Of a DNA stretch of 64,000 nucleotides, positions 45,328-54,533 are shown piece after piece (the stretch's first letter is position 1; every line of letters starts with the position of its first letter). The notes under the pieces are model-generated. The model was not told where the DNA came from. It worked only from the letters and a program-made list of their open reading frames with translations, and made no database searches. Source of the DNA: RUG714 sp964623515. Its GTDB lineage: Bacteria; Bacillota; Clostridia; Oscillospirales; Acutalibacteraceae. The stretch covers positions 13,563 through 77,562 of the forward strand of contig CAZURV010000006.1 in assembly GCA_964623515.1 (NCBI GenBank). Reading direction: 5' to 3'. The position numbers and the translations under genes were made by a program.

Positions 45328-46291
45328 TGCTGTTCTCCTTTATTATTTTTAATGCAAGCTCTTCAAGCTGCTCAATGCTTTTTAGTTCTCCGCATGCACG
45401 CCGATAATAAGCCGCGCCCCTTATACCCTTAAGATACCATGCGGCGTGTTTGCGTGCTTCACGTATGCCTACTCGTTCACCTTTATATTCGATGATTTTA
45501 TTAACGTGTTTCAGCATAATCAGCATACGGCTTTTAAGCGGCGGTTCAGGAATAATTCTTGTATGTTCAAGATATGCGCATATCTGCTGAAATATCCATG
45601 GTGCGCCAAGAGCCCCCTGGGCAATCATGATTCCGTCGCACCCTGTTTCTTCAAGCATTGTAATTGCGCTTTGAATATCGTGAATGCCTCCGTTGCCGAA
45701 AACCGGAATTTTAACTTCTCTTTTAACTTTGGCAATTGTCTTATAATCAATCGGAAAAGCATACATTTGTTCCCTTGTTCTTCCGTGTACAGTTACTGCT
45801 GACACTCCCTCGGCTTCAGCGATTTTTGCAAGTTCAGGAGCGTTTATATTCTGTCTGTCCCATCCTGTACGGCATTTTACCGTAACAGGAACTTCGGAAA
45901 TCCGTACAACTTCTTTAATGATTGAATCGGCAAGAGACAGGTTCTGCATTAAAGCCGAACCGCCTCCGGATTTGACTATTTTCGGAGCAGGGCATCCCAT
46001 ATTTATGTCAATGATATCCGGCTTAAAATCCAAACATTTCCATGCGGCTTCTGCCATAGTTTTCGGAGAATTCCCGAAAATCTGCACTGCCGCCGGTCGT
46101 TCACGGTCGCTCAACGTCAAAAGCTCTCTGCTTTTTTTGTCATGCATAGTAAGACCTTTGGAACTTACCATCTCTCCTGTAACATATCCCGCACCGAAAT
46201 TTATGCATATTTCGCGAAACGCCATATCTGCAACACCCGCCATTGGAGCGAGCGCTATATTGTTTTTTAACTGAACGTTTCCGATTTTCAT
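45320..46291 (-). CDS. dus: tRNA-dihydrouridine synthase
   Basis: The 323-residue FMN enzyme reduces uridines in the D-loop of tRNAs. Signatures: LAPMAGVADMAFR, IDINMGCPAPK with KSGGGSALM, VTVKCRTGWD and the phosphate-binding GNGGI. The start is ATG 46291 (MKIGNVQLKNNIALAPMAG), preceded by AGGAAT; the frame extends 53 codons further upstream, but that extension is AT-rich, unlike Dus, and crosses the intergenic region toward polA. Which of the DusB/DusC-like subfamilies applies is not resolved. Confidence 0.93.
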   Translation of the reverse strand: MKIGNVQLKNNIALAPMAGVADMAFREICINFGAGYVTGEMVSSKGLTMHDKKSRELLTLSDRERPAAVQIFGNSPKTMAEAAWKCLDFKPDIIDINMGCPAPKIVKSGGGSALMQNLSLADSIIKEVVRISEVPVTVKCRTGWDRQNINAPELAKIAEAEGVSAVTVHGRTREQMYAFPIDYKTIAKVKREVKIPVFGNGGIHDIQSAITMLEETGCDGIMIAQGALGAPWIFQQICAYLEHTRIIPEPPLKSRMLIMLKHVNKIIEYKGERVGIREARKHAAWYLKGIRGAAYYRRACGELKSIEQLEELALKIIKENSNE

Positions 46292-46451
46292 ATTCCTAAT
46301 CCTATTTAATGGTTGAGATATATAAATAATATAGCATAAATAGCTTTTAAAAACAAATAATTTATGGTAAAATAGAATGCAAATCCAATAAAGATAAAAA
46401 TCCTGAATTATGATGACTTTTGCAGTATACTGCGTTAAACGGAGGAACAAC

Positions 46452-49040
46452 TTGAAATTACTTGTACTTGACGGAAACAGTATTGTAAACCGTGCGTTTT
46501 ATGGGATAAGACAGCTGAACGCAAAAAACGGCTTAAACACAAATGCAATTTACGGATTTATGAATATTCTTCTGAAGCTTCGTGAGCAGACGGAACCTGA
46601 CGCTATCGCCATAGCTTTTGATTTACGAGCACCTACGTTCAGGCACAAAATGTATGATAAGTACAAAGCGGGCAGAAAGGGGATGCCTCCTGAGCTTGCG
46701 GAACAGATGCCTGTGCTGAAAGAACTTTTGAGCGCATTGGGTTATAAAATCGTTGAAAAAGAGGGATACGAGGCAGACGATATTTTGGGAACGCTTTCTC
46801 ACGCCTGCCTTGAAAGCGGAGATTTTTGTTATATTGCCACCGGAGACAGGGACAGCTTGCAGCTTGTTAACGAAAACTGCAATGTAATCCTCGCAACAAC
46901 AAAGGCGGGACAGGCACATTCCGATTTTTATGATATTGAAGCGGTTAAAGAAAAATACGGTGTTGAGCCGATAAAACTGATTGATATAAAAGCCATTCAA
47001 GGTGACAGTTCAGATAACATCCCGGGTGTTGCGGGAATCGGTGAAAAAGGCGCACGGGATCTTATTTCACGTTTTGGTTCAGTAAAAAACATATATGAGC
47101 ATATTGATTCATTAGATATAAAAGACAGTATCAGAAAAAAACTGCTGGCATCAAAAGATATGGCCTTTTTGAGCCGTGAGCTTGGTGAGATATGCCTTTG
47201 TGTACCGATTGACACAAATATTGATTCTTATAAAATCGGTGCGTGCGACAGAGAAAAGTCAATAAAGATTTTAAGAGAACTTGAGCTTTTCAGTATTATG
47301 AAACGTCTTTCTTTTGAAGCAACCGAACCGATTGCGGGTGAAATGAGCGAATATAGAGTCGAATATGCCGAAACGGAGGATTTATTCGATTTATGTAGAA
47401 AAATCGAATTCGAGGGAAAGGCTTATTTTTCCGTCAAAGCAGATAATGAAAACATCGGAATCGCGGTTTTGGCAGAAGATAAAGTGTTTTTTGTACAGTC
47501 GGATAATTTTGCGTTTTATGATTTTCTGAAAACATTTTTTGAAAGTGGTTTGGCTAAATATACCGATAACTCCAAACCTGCGTATGCTTTGGCGGATGAA
47601 TACGGTATAGAATTAAAAAACGTGGTTATGGACTGTGCGCTTGCAGGTTATCTGCTCAATCCGTCGGCCAATGATTACTCTGCCATACGTCTTGCACAAG
47701 AATACGGAGTAACCGTGCCTGTTATTGAAGGCGCAGGTGAAAATCTGATTACGGCAGAGTCTGCATCCGTGCTTCGCATTTTAAGTGAAAAACTTTCTGT
47801 TTTGATCGAACAGAATAATCAAAAAGCCCTTCTTTCGGATATAGAAATTCCTTTGGCTGAAGTCCTTGCTTCCATGGAATCTGTCGGATTTGACGTCAAT
47901 GAAGCGGGTATAAAAGAATTTGGCGAGACTATCGGTTTAAGAATTGATAATATTACTTCGGAAATTTACGGTATGATTGGCAGAAAAATCAATCTGAACA
48001 GCCCGAAACAGCTTGGAGCGGCGCTGTTTGAAGATTTGGGACTGCCATGCAAAAAGAAAACCAAAAGCGGTTATTCTACAAAGGCGGATGTGCTGGAAAG
48101 TCTGACGGACAAGCATCCTGTTATTCCTCTCATTCTTGAATACAGAACGTTATCAAAGCTCAAGTCAACGTATTGCGACGGGTTGCTTAAAGTGATTGCG
48201 CCCGACGGTAGAATACATTCATCTTTCAACCAATTGGAAACACGAACTGGGCGTATAAGTTCAACCGAACCAAATTTGCAAAATATACCGGTGCGTACTG
48301 AGCTTGGCGCAGAGTTAAGGAAATTCTTTATTGCTAAAAACGGATATTTGCTCGTTGATGCGGATTACAGTCAGATTGAATTGCGTGTTCTTGCTGCGGT
48401 TGCGGATGATGAAAAAATGATTGAAGCATTTAACAGCGGCGAAGACATTCATTCCACAACTGCTTCGCAGGTGTTTAATACGCCTATCGAAGATGTAACG
48501 CACGAGATGAGAAGCAGGGCGAAGGCCGTAAATTTTGGAATTGTTTACGGAATAGGCGCGTTTTCTCTGGGAAAAGATATTGGTGTGCCTTATGCGCAGG
48601 CGGACAGTTATATTAAAGGCTATCTTATGCATTACAACGGAGTTGCCGATTATATGAAAAGCATAGTGAAGAAGGCGAAAGAAAACGGTTATGCTTCAAC
48701 CTTGTTCGGCAGAAGGCGCTATCTTCCTGAGCTGAATTCTTCGAACGGGAAGCTTCGTTCTTTCGGAGAACGTGTGGCAAAAAATATGCCGATTCAGGGA
48801 ACTGCTGCCGATATCATTAAAATTGCTATGGTCAGGGTTTACAGGCGTTTGAAAGCGGAAAAACTTAAATCCCGCCTTATCCTTCAAGTGCATGATGAAC
48901 TGATTATTGAAGCGCCCGAAAGCGAAGCTGACTATGTAAAAAAATTGCTCAAAGAGGAAATGGAAAATGCCTGTACAATGAAAGTTTCATTGCTTGCAGA
49001 GGTCAACGCAGGGAAAACATGGTATGAGGCAAAAGGATGA
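46452..49040 (+). CDS. polA: DNA polymerase I
   Basis: The 862-residue enzyme starts at TTG 46452 (LKLLVLDGNSIVNRAF), 5 nt after GGAGGA; the ATG 46410 extension lacks a site. Residues 1 to about 290 form the 5' nuclease (EGYEADDILGTL, ATGDRDSLQL, GDSSDNIPGV). The middle 3'-5' exonuclease fold is present but lacks the DxE and other acidic residues (the strand reads AYFSVKADNENIG), so proofreading should be absent, as in Bacillus PolA. The polymerase domain has DYSQIELR (Asp638) and VHDE (His814-Asp815). It is used for Okazaki fragment processing and repair. rimI overlaps its end by 4 bp. Confidence 0.97.
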   Translation: MKLLVLDGNSIVNRAFYGIRQLNAKNGLNTNAIYGFMNILLKLREQTEPDAIAIAFDLRAPTFRHKMYDKYKAGRKGMPPELAEQMPVLKELLSALGYKIVEKEGYEADDILGTLSHACLESGDFCYIATGDRDSLQLVNENCNVILATTKAGQAHSDFYDIEAVKEKYGVEPIKLIDIKAIQGDSSDNIPGVAGIGEKGARDLISRFGSVKNIYEHIDSLDIKDSIRKKLLASKDMAFLSRELGEICLCVPIDTNIDSYKIGACDREKSIKILRELELFSIMKRLSFEATEPIAGEMSEYRVEYAETEDLFDLCRKIEFEGKAYFSVKADNENIGIAVLAEDKVFFVQSDNFAFYDFLKTFFESGLAKYTDNSKPAYALADEYGIELKNVVMDCALAGYLLNPSANDYSAIRLAQEYGVTVPVIEGAGENLITAESASVLRILSEKLSVLIEQNNQKALLSDIEIPLAEVLASMESVGFDVNEAGIKEFGETIGLRIDNITSEIYGMIGRKINLNSPKQLGAALFEDLGLPCKKKTKSGYSTKADVLESLTDKHPVIPLILEYRTLSKLKSTYCDGLLKVIAPDGRIHSSFNQLETRTGRISSTEPNLQNIPVRTELGAELRKFFIAKNGYLLVDADYSQIELRVLAAVADDEKMIEAFNSGEDIHSTTASQVFNTPIEDVTHEMRSRAKAVNFGIVYGIGAFSLGKDIGVPYAQADSYIKGYLMHYNGVADYMKSIVKKAKENGYASTLFGRRRYLPELNSSNGKLRSFGERVAKNMPIQGTAADIIKIAMVRVYRRLKAEKLKSRLILQVHDELIIEAPESEADYVKKLLKEEMENACTMKVSLLAEVNAGKTWYEAKG

Positions 49041-49480
49041 AAATTGAGCGTTTGTCGTCGAAACATATATCCGGACTGTGCGCCGTAGAAAAAGTATGCT
49101 TTATCCGTCCGTGGAGCCGGCTGTCCTTTGAAGCGGAGCTTGAAAATAAATTTTCTCTTGCGTTTGTGGCTGTTGAAAATGGGAAAGTTTTAGGTTCTAT
49201 TATCGCAAACAATGTTTATGGGGAATGCTATATAAAAAAGCTTGCGGTTTTACCGGAACACCGCAGGCGCGGCATTGCTTCAAAGCTTTTAAATCAAATT
49301 GTTATGCACATTTCCAATGCTGATGACAGACCTGCTCAAATCTTGCTTGAAGTACGTAAAAGCAATATTGCGGCAATAAAATTATATAAGAAATTCGGGT
49401 TTGTTAAAATCTACGAGAAAGAAAACATGTATGAAAATCCGCGTGAAAACGCGCTTGTTTTTGTAAGGGAGTTTAAATGA
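49037..49480 (+). CDS. rimI: Ribosomal-protein-alanine N-acetyltransferase
   Basis: The 147-residue GNAT protein has the acetyl-CoA pyrophosphate loop in VLPEHRRRGIASKLL and the C-terminal ENALVFVREF typical of RimI. RimI acetylates the N-terminal alanine of S18. It is placed between polA and tsaD, overlapping both by 4 bp; rimI-tsaD pairing is common in Firmicutes. tsaB and tsaE are not in this window. Confidence 0.9.
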   Translation: MKIERLSSKHISGLCAVEKVCFIRPWSRLSFEAELENKFSLAFVAVENGKVLGSIIANNVYGECYIKKLAVLPEHRRRGIASKLLNQIVMHISNADDRPAQILLEVRKSNIAAIKLYKKFGFVKIYEKENMYENPRENALVFVREFK

Positions 49481-50502
49481 AAATTTTAGCGATTGAATCA
49501 TCCTGTGACGATACGTCCGCCGCTGTTGTCGAAAACGGTCGGAACGCGCTTTCAAACGTGATTGCTTCGCAGATAGAAGAGCATATTGTTTACGGAGGTG
49601 TTGTGCCTGAAATTGCTTCTCGTATGCATACTGAGGCTATAAGCGCTGTTGTTTTAAAGGCGCTCAAAGAGGCGGAATGCACAATTGACGACATTGACGC
49701 ATTGGCGGTTACATATGCTCCGGGACTTATCGGTGCGCTGCTTGTCGGCGTGAATTTTGCAAAAGGTCTTTCCTATTCCTGCAAAAAGCCTTTAATTCCT
49801 GTTCATCATCTTCGCTCTCATATTGCCGCAAATTATTTAACGCACAGCAAGCTGAAACCTCCGTTCATATGTCTGGTTGCCAGCGGAGGACACAGCCATA
49901 TTGTTATGGTAAAGGATTATAATGATTTTAAAATAATCGGAAAAACACGCGATGATGCAGCGGGTGAGTGCCTTGATAAAGCGGCTAGGACGATGGGATT
50001 GCCATATCCCGGCGGACTTAATCTTGATAAGTTCGCCGCAGACGGCGATGATTCAGCGTTCGCGTTTCCTCATCCTAAATTTGAAAACGCACCTTATGAT
50101 TTCAGTTTTTCCGGGCTTAAAACCTCTGTCATTAACTTGATTCACAATGCTTCCCAAAAGAGGATTCGGCTTAATCTGAAAGATGTAGGTGCATCGTTTC
50201 AAAAAGCCGTTGTGGATTGTCTTTCAGATAACGCCGCAAGAGCTACTGAAGATTATAAACAGACAACTCTTGTACTGGCCGGAGGCGTATCGGCAAACAG
50301 CGTTTTAAGAAAAAGAATGCGTGAAATTTGCAATATCAAGAATATAAACTTGTATTTTCCAGAATTGAAGTACTGTGGGGATAATGCCGCAATGGTCGGC
50401 GCGCAGGCATATTATCAGTTTAAAGCGGGTTTAGTCGCTTCATCGGATTTAAATGCGTATGCAACAATGCCGATTGATGAATTATTTGGTATAAATGGAT
50501 AA
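49477..50502 (+). CDS. tsaD: tRNA N6-threonylcarbamoyladenosine transferase TsaD
   Basis: The 341-residue ASKHA-fold enzyme has the start LAIESSCDDTSAAV, the metal-binding HxxxH at His111-His115 (HHLRSHIAANY), ASGGHSHIV, DDAAGECLDKAAR and ALAGGVSANSVLR-like VLAGGVSAN. With TsaB and TsaE it transfers threonylcarbamoyl to A37 of ANN-reading tRNAs, including the tRNA-Thr genes found near the right end. The length matches the family. Confidence 0.97.
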   Translation: MKILAIESSCDDTSAAVVENGRNALSNVIASQIEEHIVYGGVVPEIASRMHTEAISAVVLKALKEAECTIDDIDALAVTYAPGLIGALLVGVNFAKGLSYSCKKPLIPVHHLRSHIAANYLTHSKLKPPFICLVASGGHSHIVMVKDYNDFKIIGKTRDDAAGECLDKAARTMGLPYPGGLNLDKFAADGDDSAFAFPHPKFENAPYDFSFSGLKTSVINLIHNASQKRIRLNLKDVGASFQKAVVDCLSDNAARATEDYKQTTLVLAGGVSANSVLRKRMREICNIKNINLYFPELKYCGDNAAMVGAQAYYQFKAGLVASSDLNAYATMPIDELFGING

Positions 50503-50562
50503 TTTTATGCAAAATGTATATTTAGATAGTGTTTTTTTATCTTAATTTATCAAAAAATTATA

Positions 50563-50591
50563 TGGATTGTAAAAATGCGATGTAGTATAAT
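50563..50591 (+). promoter_or_regulatory. Probable promoter of pckG
   Basis: TATAAT at 50586-50591 with a weak TGGATT -35 (50563-50568) at 17 bp. A better TTGTAA at 50567 is only 13 bp away. Ribosome binding site GAAAGGAGAA follows. Confidence 0.45.
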
Positions 50592-50638
50592 TATTAAGAC
50601 AAAATTATTTCTTCATTTAAGAAGAAAGGAGAACAGTT

Positions 50639-52405
50639 ATGACTAACAATAAATCAATTCTCGATTGGATTGAAGAAAAAAAAGCTCTTGTAAATCCCGA
50701 CAAAGTAGTTTGGATTGACGGTTCTGAAGCACAGTTGGATGAACTTCGTGCTGAGGCTGTTTCAACCGGCGAAATGATTAAGCTTAATGAGGAAAAGCTT
50801 CCAGGCTGTTATCTTCACAGAACAAAGCCCAATGATGTTGCCCGTGTTGAAGACAGAACGCTTATCTGCACGCCCACAGAAGAAGAAGCCGGTCCTACTA
50901 ATCATTGGATGGAACCCGAGAAGTGTTATAAAATGCTTTATGATATTGCACGCGGAACTTATAAGGGACGCACTATGTATGTTATTCCATATTCAATGGG
51001 CCCGGTTGGTTCGCCCTTCTCAAAAATAGGTATTGAGCTTACGGATTCAATCTATGTTGTTCTTAATATGTCCATTATGACGAGAGTAGGTCAGAATGTA
51101 CTCGACACGCTTGGAGACAGCAACGACTGGATTCGCGGTTTTCATGCAAAATGCGATGTCGATCCTGAAAAAAGATGGATTGTTCAGTTCCCACAGGATA
51201 ATACAATTATTTCTGTTAATTCGGCTTATGGTGGAAATGTTCTTCTCGGTAAAAAATGCTTCGCGCTTCGTATCGCTTCTTTCCTTGGGAAAAATGAAGG
51301 CTGGATGGCCGAACATATGCTGATTCTCGGTATAGAGAATCCACAGGGTGATACAAAATATATTTGCGCTGCATTCCCGTCAGCATGCGGTAAAACCAAT
51401 CTTGCAATGCTTATTCCTCCCGAAGGATATAAAGCTAAAGGATATAAAGTATGGTGTGTAGGCGATGATATTTCATGGCTTCGCATCGGTCAGGATGGAA
51501 GACTTTATGCAATTAACCCGGAGAACGGCTTCTTTGGTGTTGCACCCGGCACAAATATGAAGTCAAATCCGAATGCACTTCTTTCAACCAAAAAAGGCAC
51601 AATTTTCACAAACGTTGCGCTAAATACAGACGATATGACCGTTTGGTGGGAAGGCTTAACGAAAGAGCGCCCCGAGCATGCGATTGACTGGATGGGCAAT
51701 CCGTGGCCAATAGACAGCAAAGACAAAGGCGCACATCCAAATTCAAGATTCACTGCTCCCACAGCGAACTGTCCTTGTCTCAGCCCTGAATTTGAAAATC
51801 CGCAGGGTGTACCTGTATCGGCCATTGTTTTCGGTGGGCGCCGTGCAAAACTTGCACCGCTTGTTTATCAGTCAAGAGATTGGAATCATGGCGTCTTTGT
51901 AGGTTCCGCAATGGCTTCTGAAACAACTGCAGCAGCAGCAGGCGCTGTTGGCGTCGTTCGTTCTGATCCTATGGCTATGCTTCCGTTCTGCGGTTACAAT
52001 ATGGCTGATTATTGGGGGCATTGGATTGAAATGGGTAAAAAGCTCGGTGACAAAGCCCCTAAAATCTTTAATGTTAACTGGTTTCGCAAGGATGACGAAG
52101 GCAACTTTATGTGGCCCGGTTTCGGCGATAACCTCAGAGTTCTGGAGTGGATTATTAAGAGATGCGAAGGTGATGTTGAAGCTAAGGAAACAGCAATTGG
52201 TTATGTACCTTATGCTGAAGATATTAATCTTGAAGGCCTCGAGGGTGAAGTTACTGTGGATAGTTTAAACGCTATGCTCGCTGTAGATAAGGAACTTTGG
52301 CTTGAAGACACAAAGCGTATTGAAGAACTCTATGCTAAGTTTAACGGACGTGTTCCCAAAGAACTTACAGACTGCCTTGAAACGCTTAAGAGAAATGTTC
52401 AATAA
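50639..52405 (+). CDS. pckG: Phosphoenolpyruvate carboxykinase (GTP)
   Basis: The 588-residue enzyme interconverts oxaloacetate and PEP using GTP/GDP. Signatures include PYSMGPVGSP, the catalytic-cysteine P-loop FPSACGKTNLAM, VGDDISWLR and the GTP-type FGGRRAKLAPLV. It has no similarity to the ATP-type enzyme. In anaerobes it can run in the carboxylating direction toward succinate or propionate, or serve gluconeogenesis; context does not decide. It is a single-gene unit with a strong ribosome binding site and a terminator. Confidence 0.97.
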   Translation: MTNNKSILDWIEEKKALVNPDKVVWIDGSEAQLDELRAEAVSTGEMIKLNEEKLPGCYLHRTKPNDVARVEDRTLICTPTEEEAGPTNHWMEPEKCYKMLYDIARGTYKGRTMYVIPYSMGPVGSPFSKIGIELTDSIYVVLNMSIMTRVGQNVLDTLGDSNDWIRGFHAKCDVDPEKRWIVQFPQDNTIISVNSAYGGNVLLGKKCFALRIASFLGKNEGWMAEHMLILGIENPQGDTKYICAAFPSACGKTNLAMLIPPEGYKAKGYKVWCVGDDISWLRIGQDGRLYAINPENGFFGVAPGTNMKSNPNALLSTKKGTIFTNVALNTDDMTVWWEGLTKERPEHAIDWMGNPWPIDSKDKGAHPNSRFTAPTANCPCLSPEFENPQGVPVSAIVFGGRRAKLAPLVYQSRDWNHGVFVGSAMASETTAAAAGAVGVVRSDPMAMLPFCGYNMADYWGHWIEMGKKLGDKAPKIFNVNWFRKDDEGNFMWPGFGDNLRVLEWIIKRCEGDVEAKETAIGYVPYAEDINLEGLEGEVTVDSLNAMLAVDKELWLEDTKRIEELYAKFNGRVPKELTDCLETLKRNVQ

Positions 52406-52420
52406 TTAAATGAATTTTTA

Positions 52421-52459
52421 AACACAGCTAATCCGTTTGCAGGTTAGCTGTGTTTTTTT
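52421..52459 (+). terminator. Terminator of pckG
   Basis: AACACAGCTAATCC / GGTTAGCTGTGTT (one G-T pair) followed by a T7 run. Confidence 0.9.
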
Positions 52460-52497
52460 GTCATTAACATTTAATTAGTGATTTTTTTCAATATTTT

Positions 52498-52506
52498 TGT
52501 TATAAT
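52498..52506 (+). promoter_or_regulatory. Extended -10 promoter of ligA
   Basis: TGTTATAAT (52498-52506) is an extended -10; the -35 candidate GTGATT (52478-52483) is weak. It lies 39 bp before the ligA start. Confidence 0.5.
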
Positions 52507-52544
52507 ATAAATCAGAATGTTATTTGATAACGGAGTGATGATTT

Positions 52545-54524
52545 TTGGATTTCCAGGCAGCGGAAAAACGCGCTGTTGAGCTTAGAAAAATTTTGAAGTA
52601 TCACAGCGACCTTTACTACAATCAAGATGATCCAGAAATTGAGGATTATGAATACGATCAGTTAAATAATGAACTAAAAAGAATAGAAGAGGAATTTCCG
52701 CTTCTCGTAATTCCGGACAGCCCTACGCAGAAAGTCGGCGGCAAGGCCAGTGAACTTTTTTCAAAAGTAACGCATCGGGTTAAAATGGAAAGTCTACAGG
52801 ATGTTTTTTCATATTCGGATGTATATGATTTCGTTGAACGAGTGCATAAAATCAGTAGCGATGCCGCTTTTACTGTCGAACCGAAGATAGACGGCTTGTC
52901 CGTTTCACTCGAATATGTGCACGGTGTTTTCCTGCGGGCTTCAACGCGCGGAGACGGTATTGTCGGCGAAGATGTTACCGACAATATCAAAATGATTGCG
53001 GATGTACCAAAAAAACTTTCTCAGTCGGTTCCGTTCCTTGAAGTGCGTGGCGAAATTTATATGCCGCATTTGAGTTTCATTTCCCTTGTTAAAGAGCAGG
53101 AACTTAACGGAGAAAAAACATTTAAAAATCCGCGCAATGCGGCAGCAGGTTCTTTAAGGCAGAAAAATCCGGAAATTGTTGCGGGCAGGGGACTGAGCAT
53201 ATTTATATTTAACATTCAACAGATTGAAGGGAAGGCGCTTTCGTCACATAAAGAGTCACTTGATTTTCTAGCTGAACTCGGATTTCATGTTATTCCGTCT
53301 TATACGCTGTGTAAAAATGCCGAAGAAATCGTGGATCAGATAAAAAAAATAGGTGAAAACAGACTTGGCCTGCCTTTTGATATTGACGGGGCAGTTGCTA
53401 AAGCAGATGATTTTGCAGTCCGTGAAGAGCTCGGCAGTACAGCAAAATTCCCTAAATGGGCGATAGCTTTCAAATATCCGCCGGAAGAAAAACAAACCGT
53501 GCTTAAAGATATTGAGATAAATGTAGGCCGAACAGGTGTTTTAACGCCGACAGGTATTTTTGAACCCGTTATTCTTGCCGGGACAACAGTTTCAAGAGCA
53601 ACGCTTCATAATCAGGATTTTATAACGGATAAAGGCATTCAGATAGGTGATTCCGTTCTTATCAGAAAAGCAGGTGATATTATACCTGAGGTTGTAAACG
53701 TTGTTGAGCATATAGAGGAGAACGGTATTTATCGTATTCCGGATAAATGCCCATCTTGTGGTGCGCCTGTATTCCGTGAAGAAGGCGGTGCGGCTGTAAG
53801 ATGTTTTAACGATAAATGCCCTGCACAGCTTGTCAGAATTTTAATTCATTTTGCGAGCCGGGATGCATATGGGATAGAAGGACTTGGAGAATCCATTATT
53901 GAACTTTTTGTTGAAGAGGGCCTTATATCTTCGCCTGTCGATATTTTTAAGCTTAAAGCAGAGGATATTGAACGTCTGGAAGGATTTAAGGAAACATCGG
54001 CAAACAATCTTATAAAAGCAATCGAGCAGTCGAAACAAAGCGATTTGTCAAAACTGATTTTTGCGCTGGGAATCAGGCATATCGGCGCAAAAAATGCGGC
54101 GCAACTGGCTTCGCACTTCAAAACGATGGACAATTTAATTTCGGCTTCGTATGATGAAATATTGTCAATAGAGGGATTTGGTGCTATAATGGCTGAAAGT
54201 GTGCGCGAATTTTTCGCCACCGCCGATAATATAAAAATGATTGAAGAGTTTAAATCTCTCGGCTTGAATATGAAGTCTCTTTTTGAAATTAGGGATGCGC
54301 GTTTTTCCGGACAGACTTTTGTTCTCACAGGTACTTTGAGCAGATATAAGCGTTCGGAGGCTTCTAAAATTATTGAATCGTTCGGAGGAAAAACTTCAAC
54401 AAGCGTTTCAAAAAAGACTTCCTTTGTCCTTGCAGGCGAAGAGGCGGGCAGTAAACTTGAAAAAGCAAATAAACTTGGAGTAACGGTAATCAGTGAATCT
54501 GATTTTGCCAAAATGATTTCTTAA
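52545..54524 (+). CDS. ligA: NAD+-dependent DNA ligase
   Basis: The 659-residue ligase begins at TTG 52545, 9 nt after GGAG. Adenylation lysine is Lys114 in VEPKIDGLSVSLEY. An OB fold, a four-cysteine zinc finger (CPSCGAP...RCFNDKCPAQ), helix-hairpin-helix repeats and a C-terminal BRCT domain (FSGQTFVLTGTLSRYKRSEA) follow in the standard order. It seals nicks in replication and repair. murC begins 9 bp downstream, and ligA-murC-spoVFAB may be partly cotranscribed. Confidence 0.97.
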   Translation: MDFQAAEKRAVELRKILKYHSDLYYNQDDPEIEDYEYDQLNNELKRIEEEFPLLVIPDSPTQKVGGKASELFSKVTHRVKMESLQDVFSYSDVYDFVERVHKISSDAAFTVEPKIDGLSVSLEYVHGVFLRASTRGDGIVGEDVTDNIKMIADVPKKLSQSVPFLEVRGEIYMPHLSFISLVKEQELNGEKTFKNPRNAAAGSLRQKNPEIVAGRGLSIFIFNIQQIEGKALSSHKESLDFLAELGFHVIPSYTLCKNAEEIVDQIKKIGENRLGLPFDIDGAVAKADDFAVREELGSTAKFPKWAIAFKYPPEEKQTVLKDIEINVGRTGVLTPTGIFEPVILAGTTVSRATLHNQDFITDKGIQIGDSVLIRKAGDIIPEVVNVVEHIEENGIYRIPDKCPSCGAPVFREEGGAAVRCFNDKCPAQLVRILIHFASRDAYGIEGLGESIIELFVEEGLISSPVDIFKLKAEDIERLEGFKETSANNLIKAIEQSKQSDLSKLIFALGIRHIGAKNAAQLASHFKTMDNLISASYDEILSIEGFGAIMAESVREFFATADNIKMIEEFKSLGLNMKSLFEIRDARFSGQTFVLTGTLSRYKRSEASKIIESFGGKTSTSVSKKTSFVLAGEEAGSKLEKANKLGVTVISESDFAKMIS

Positions 54525-54533
54525 GAGGTTGTT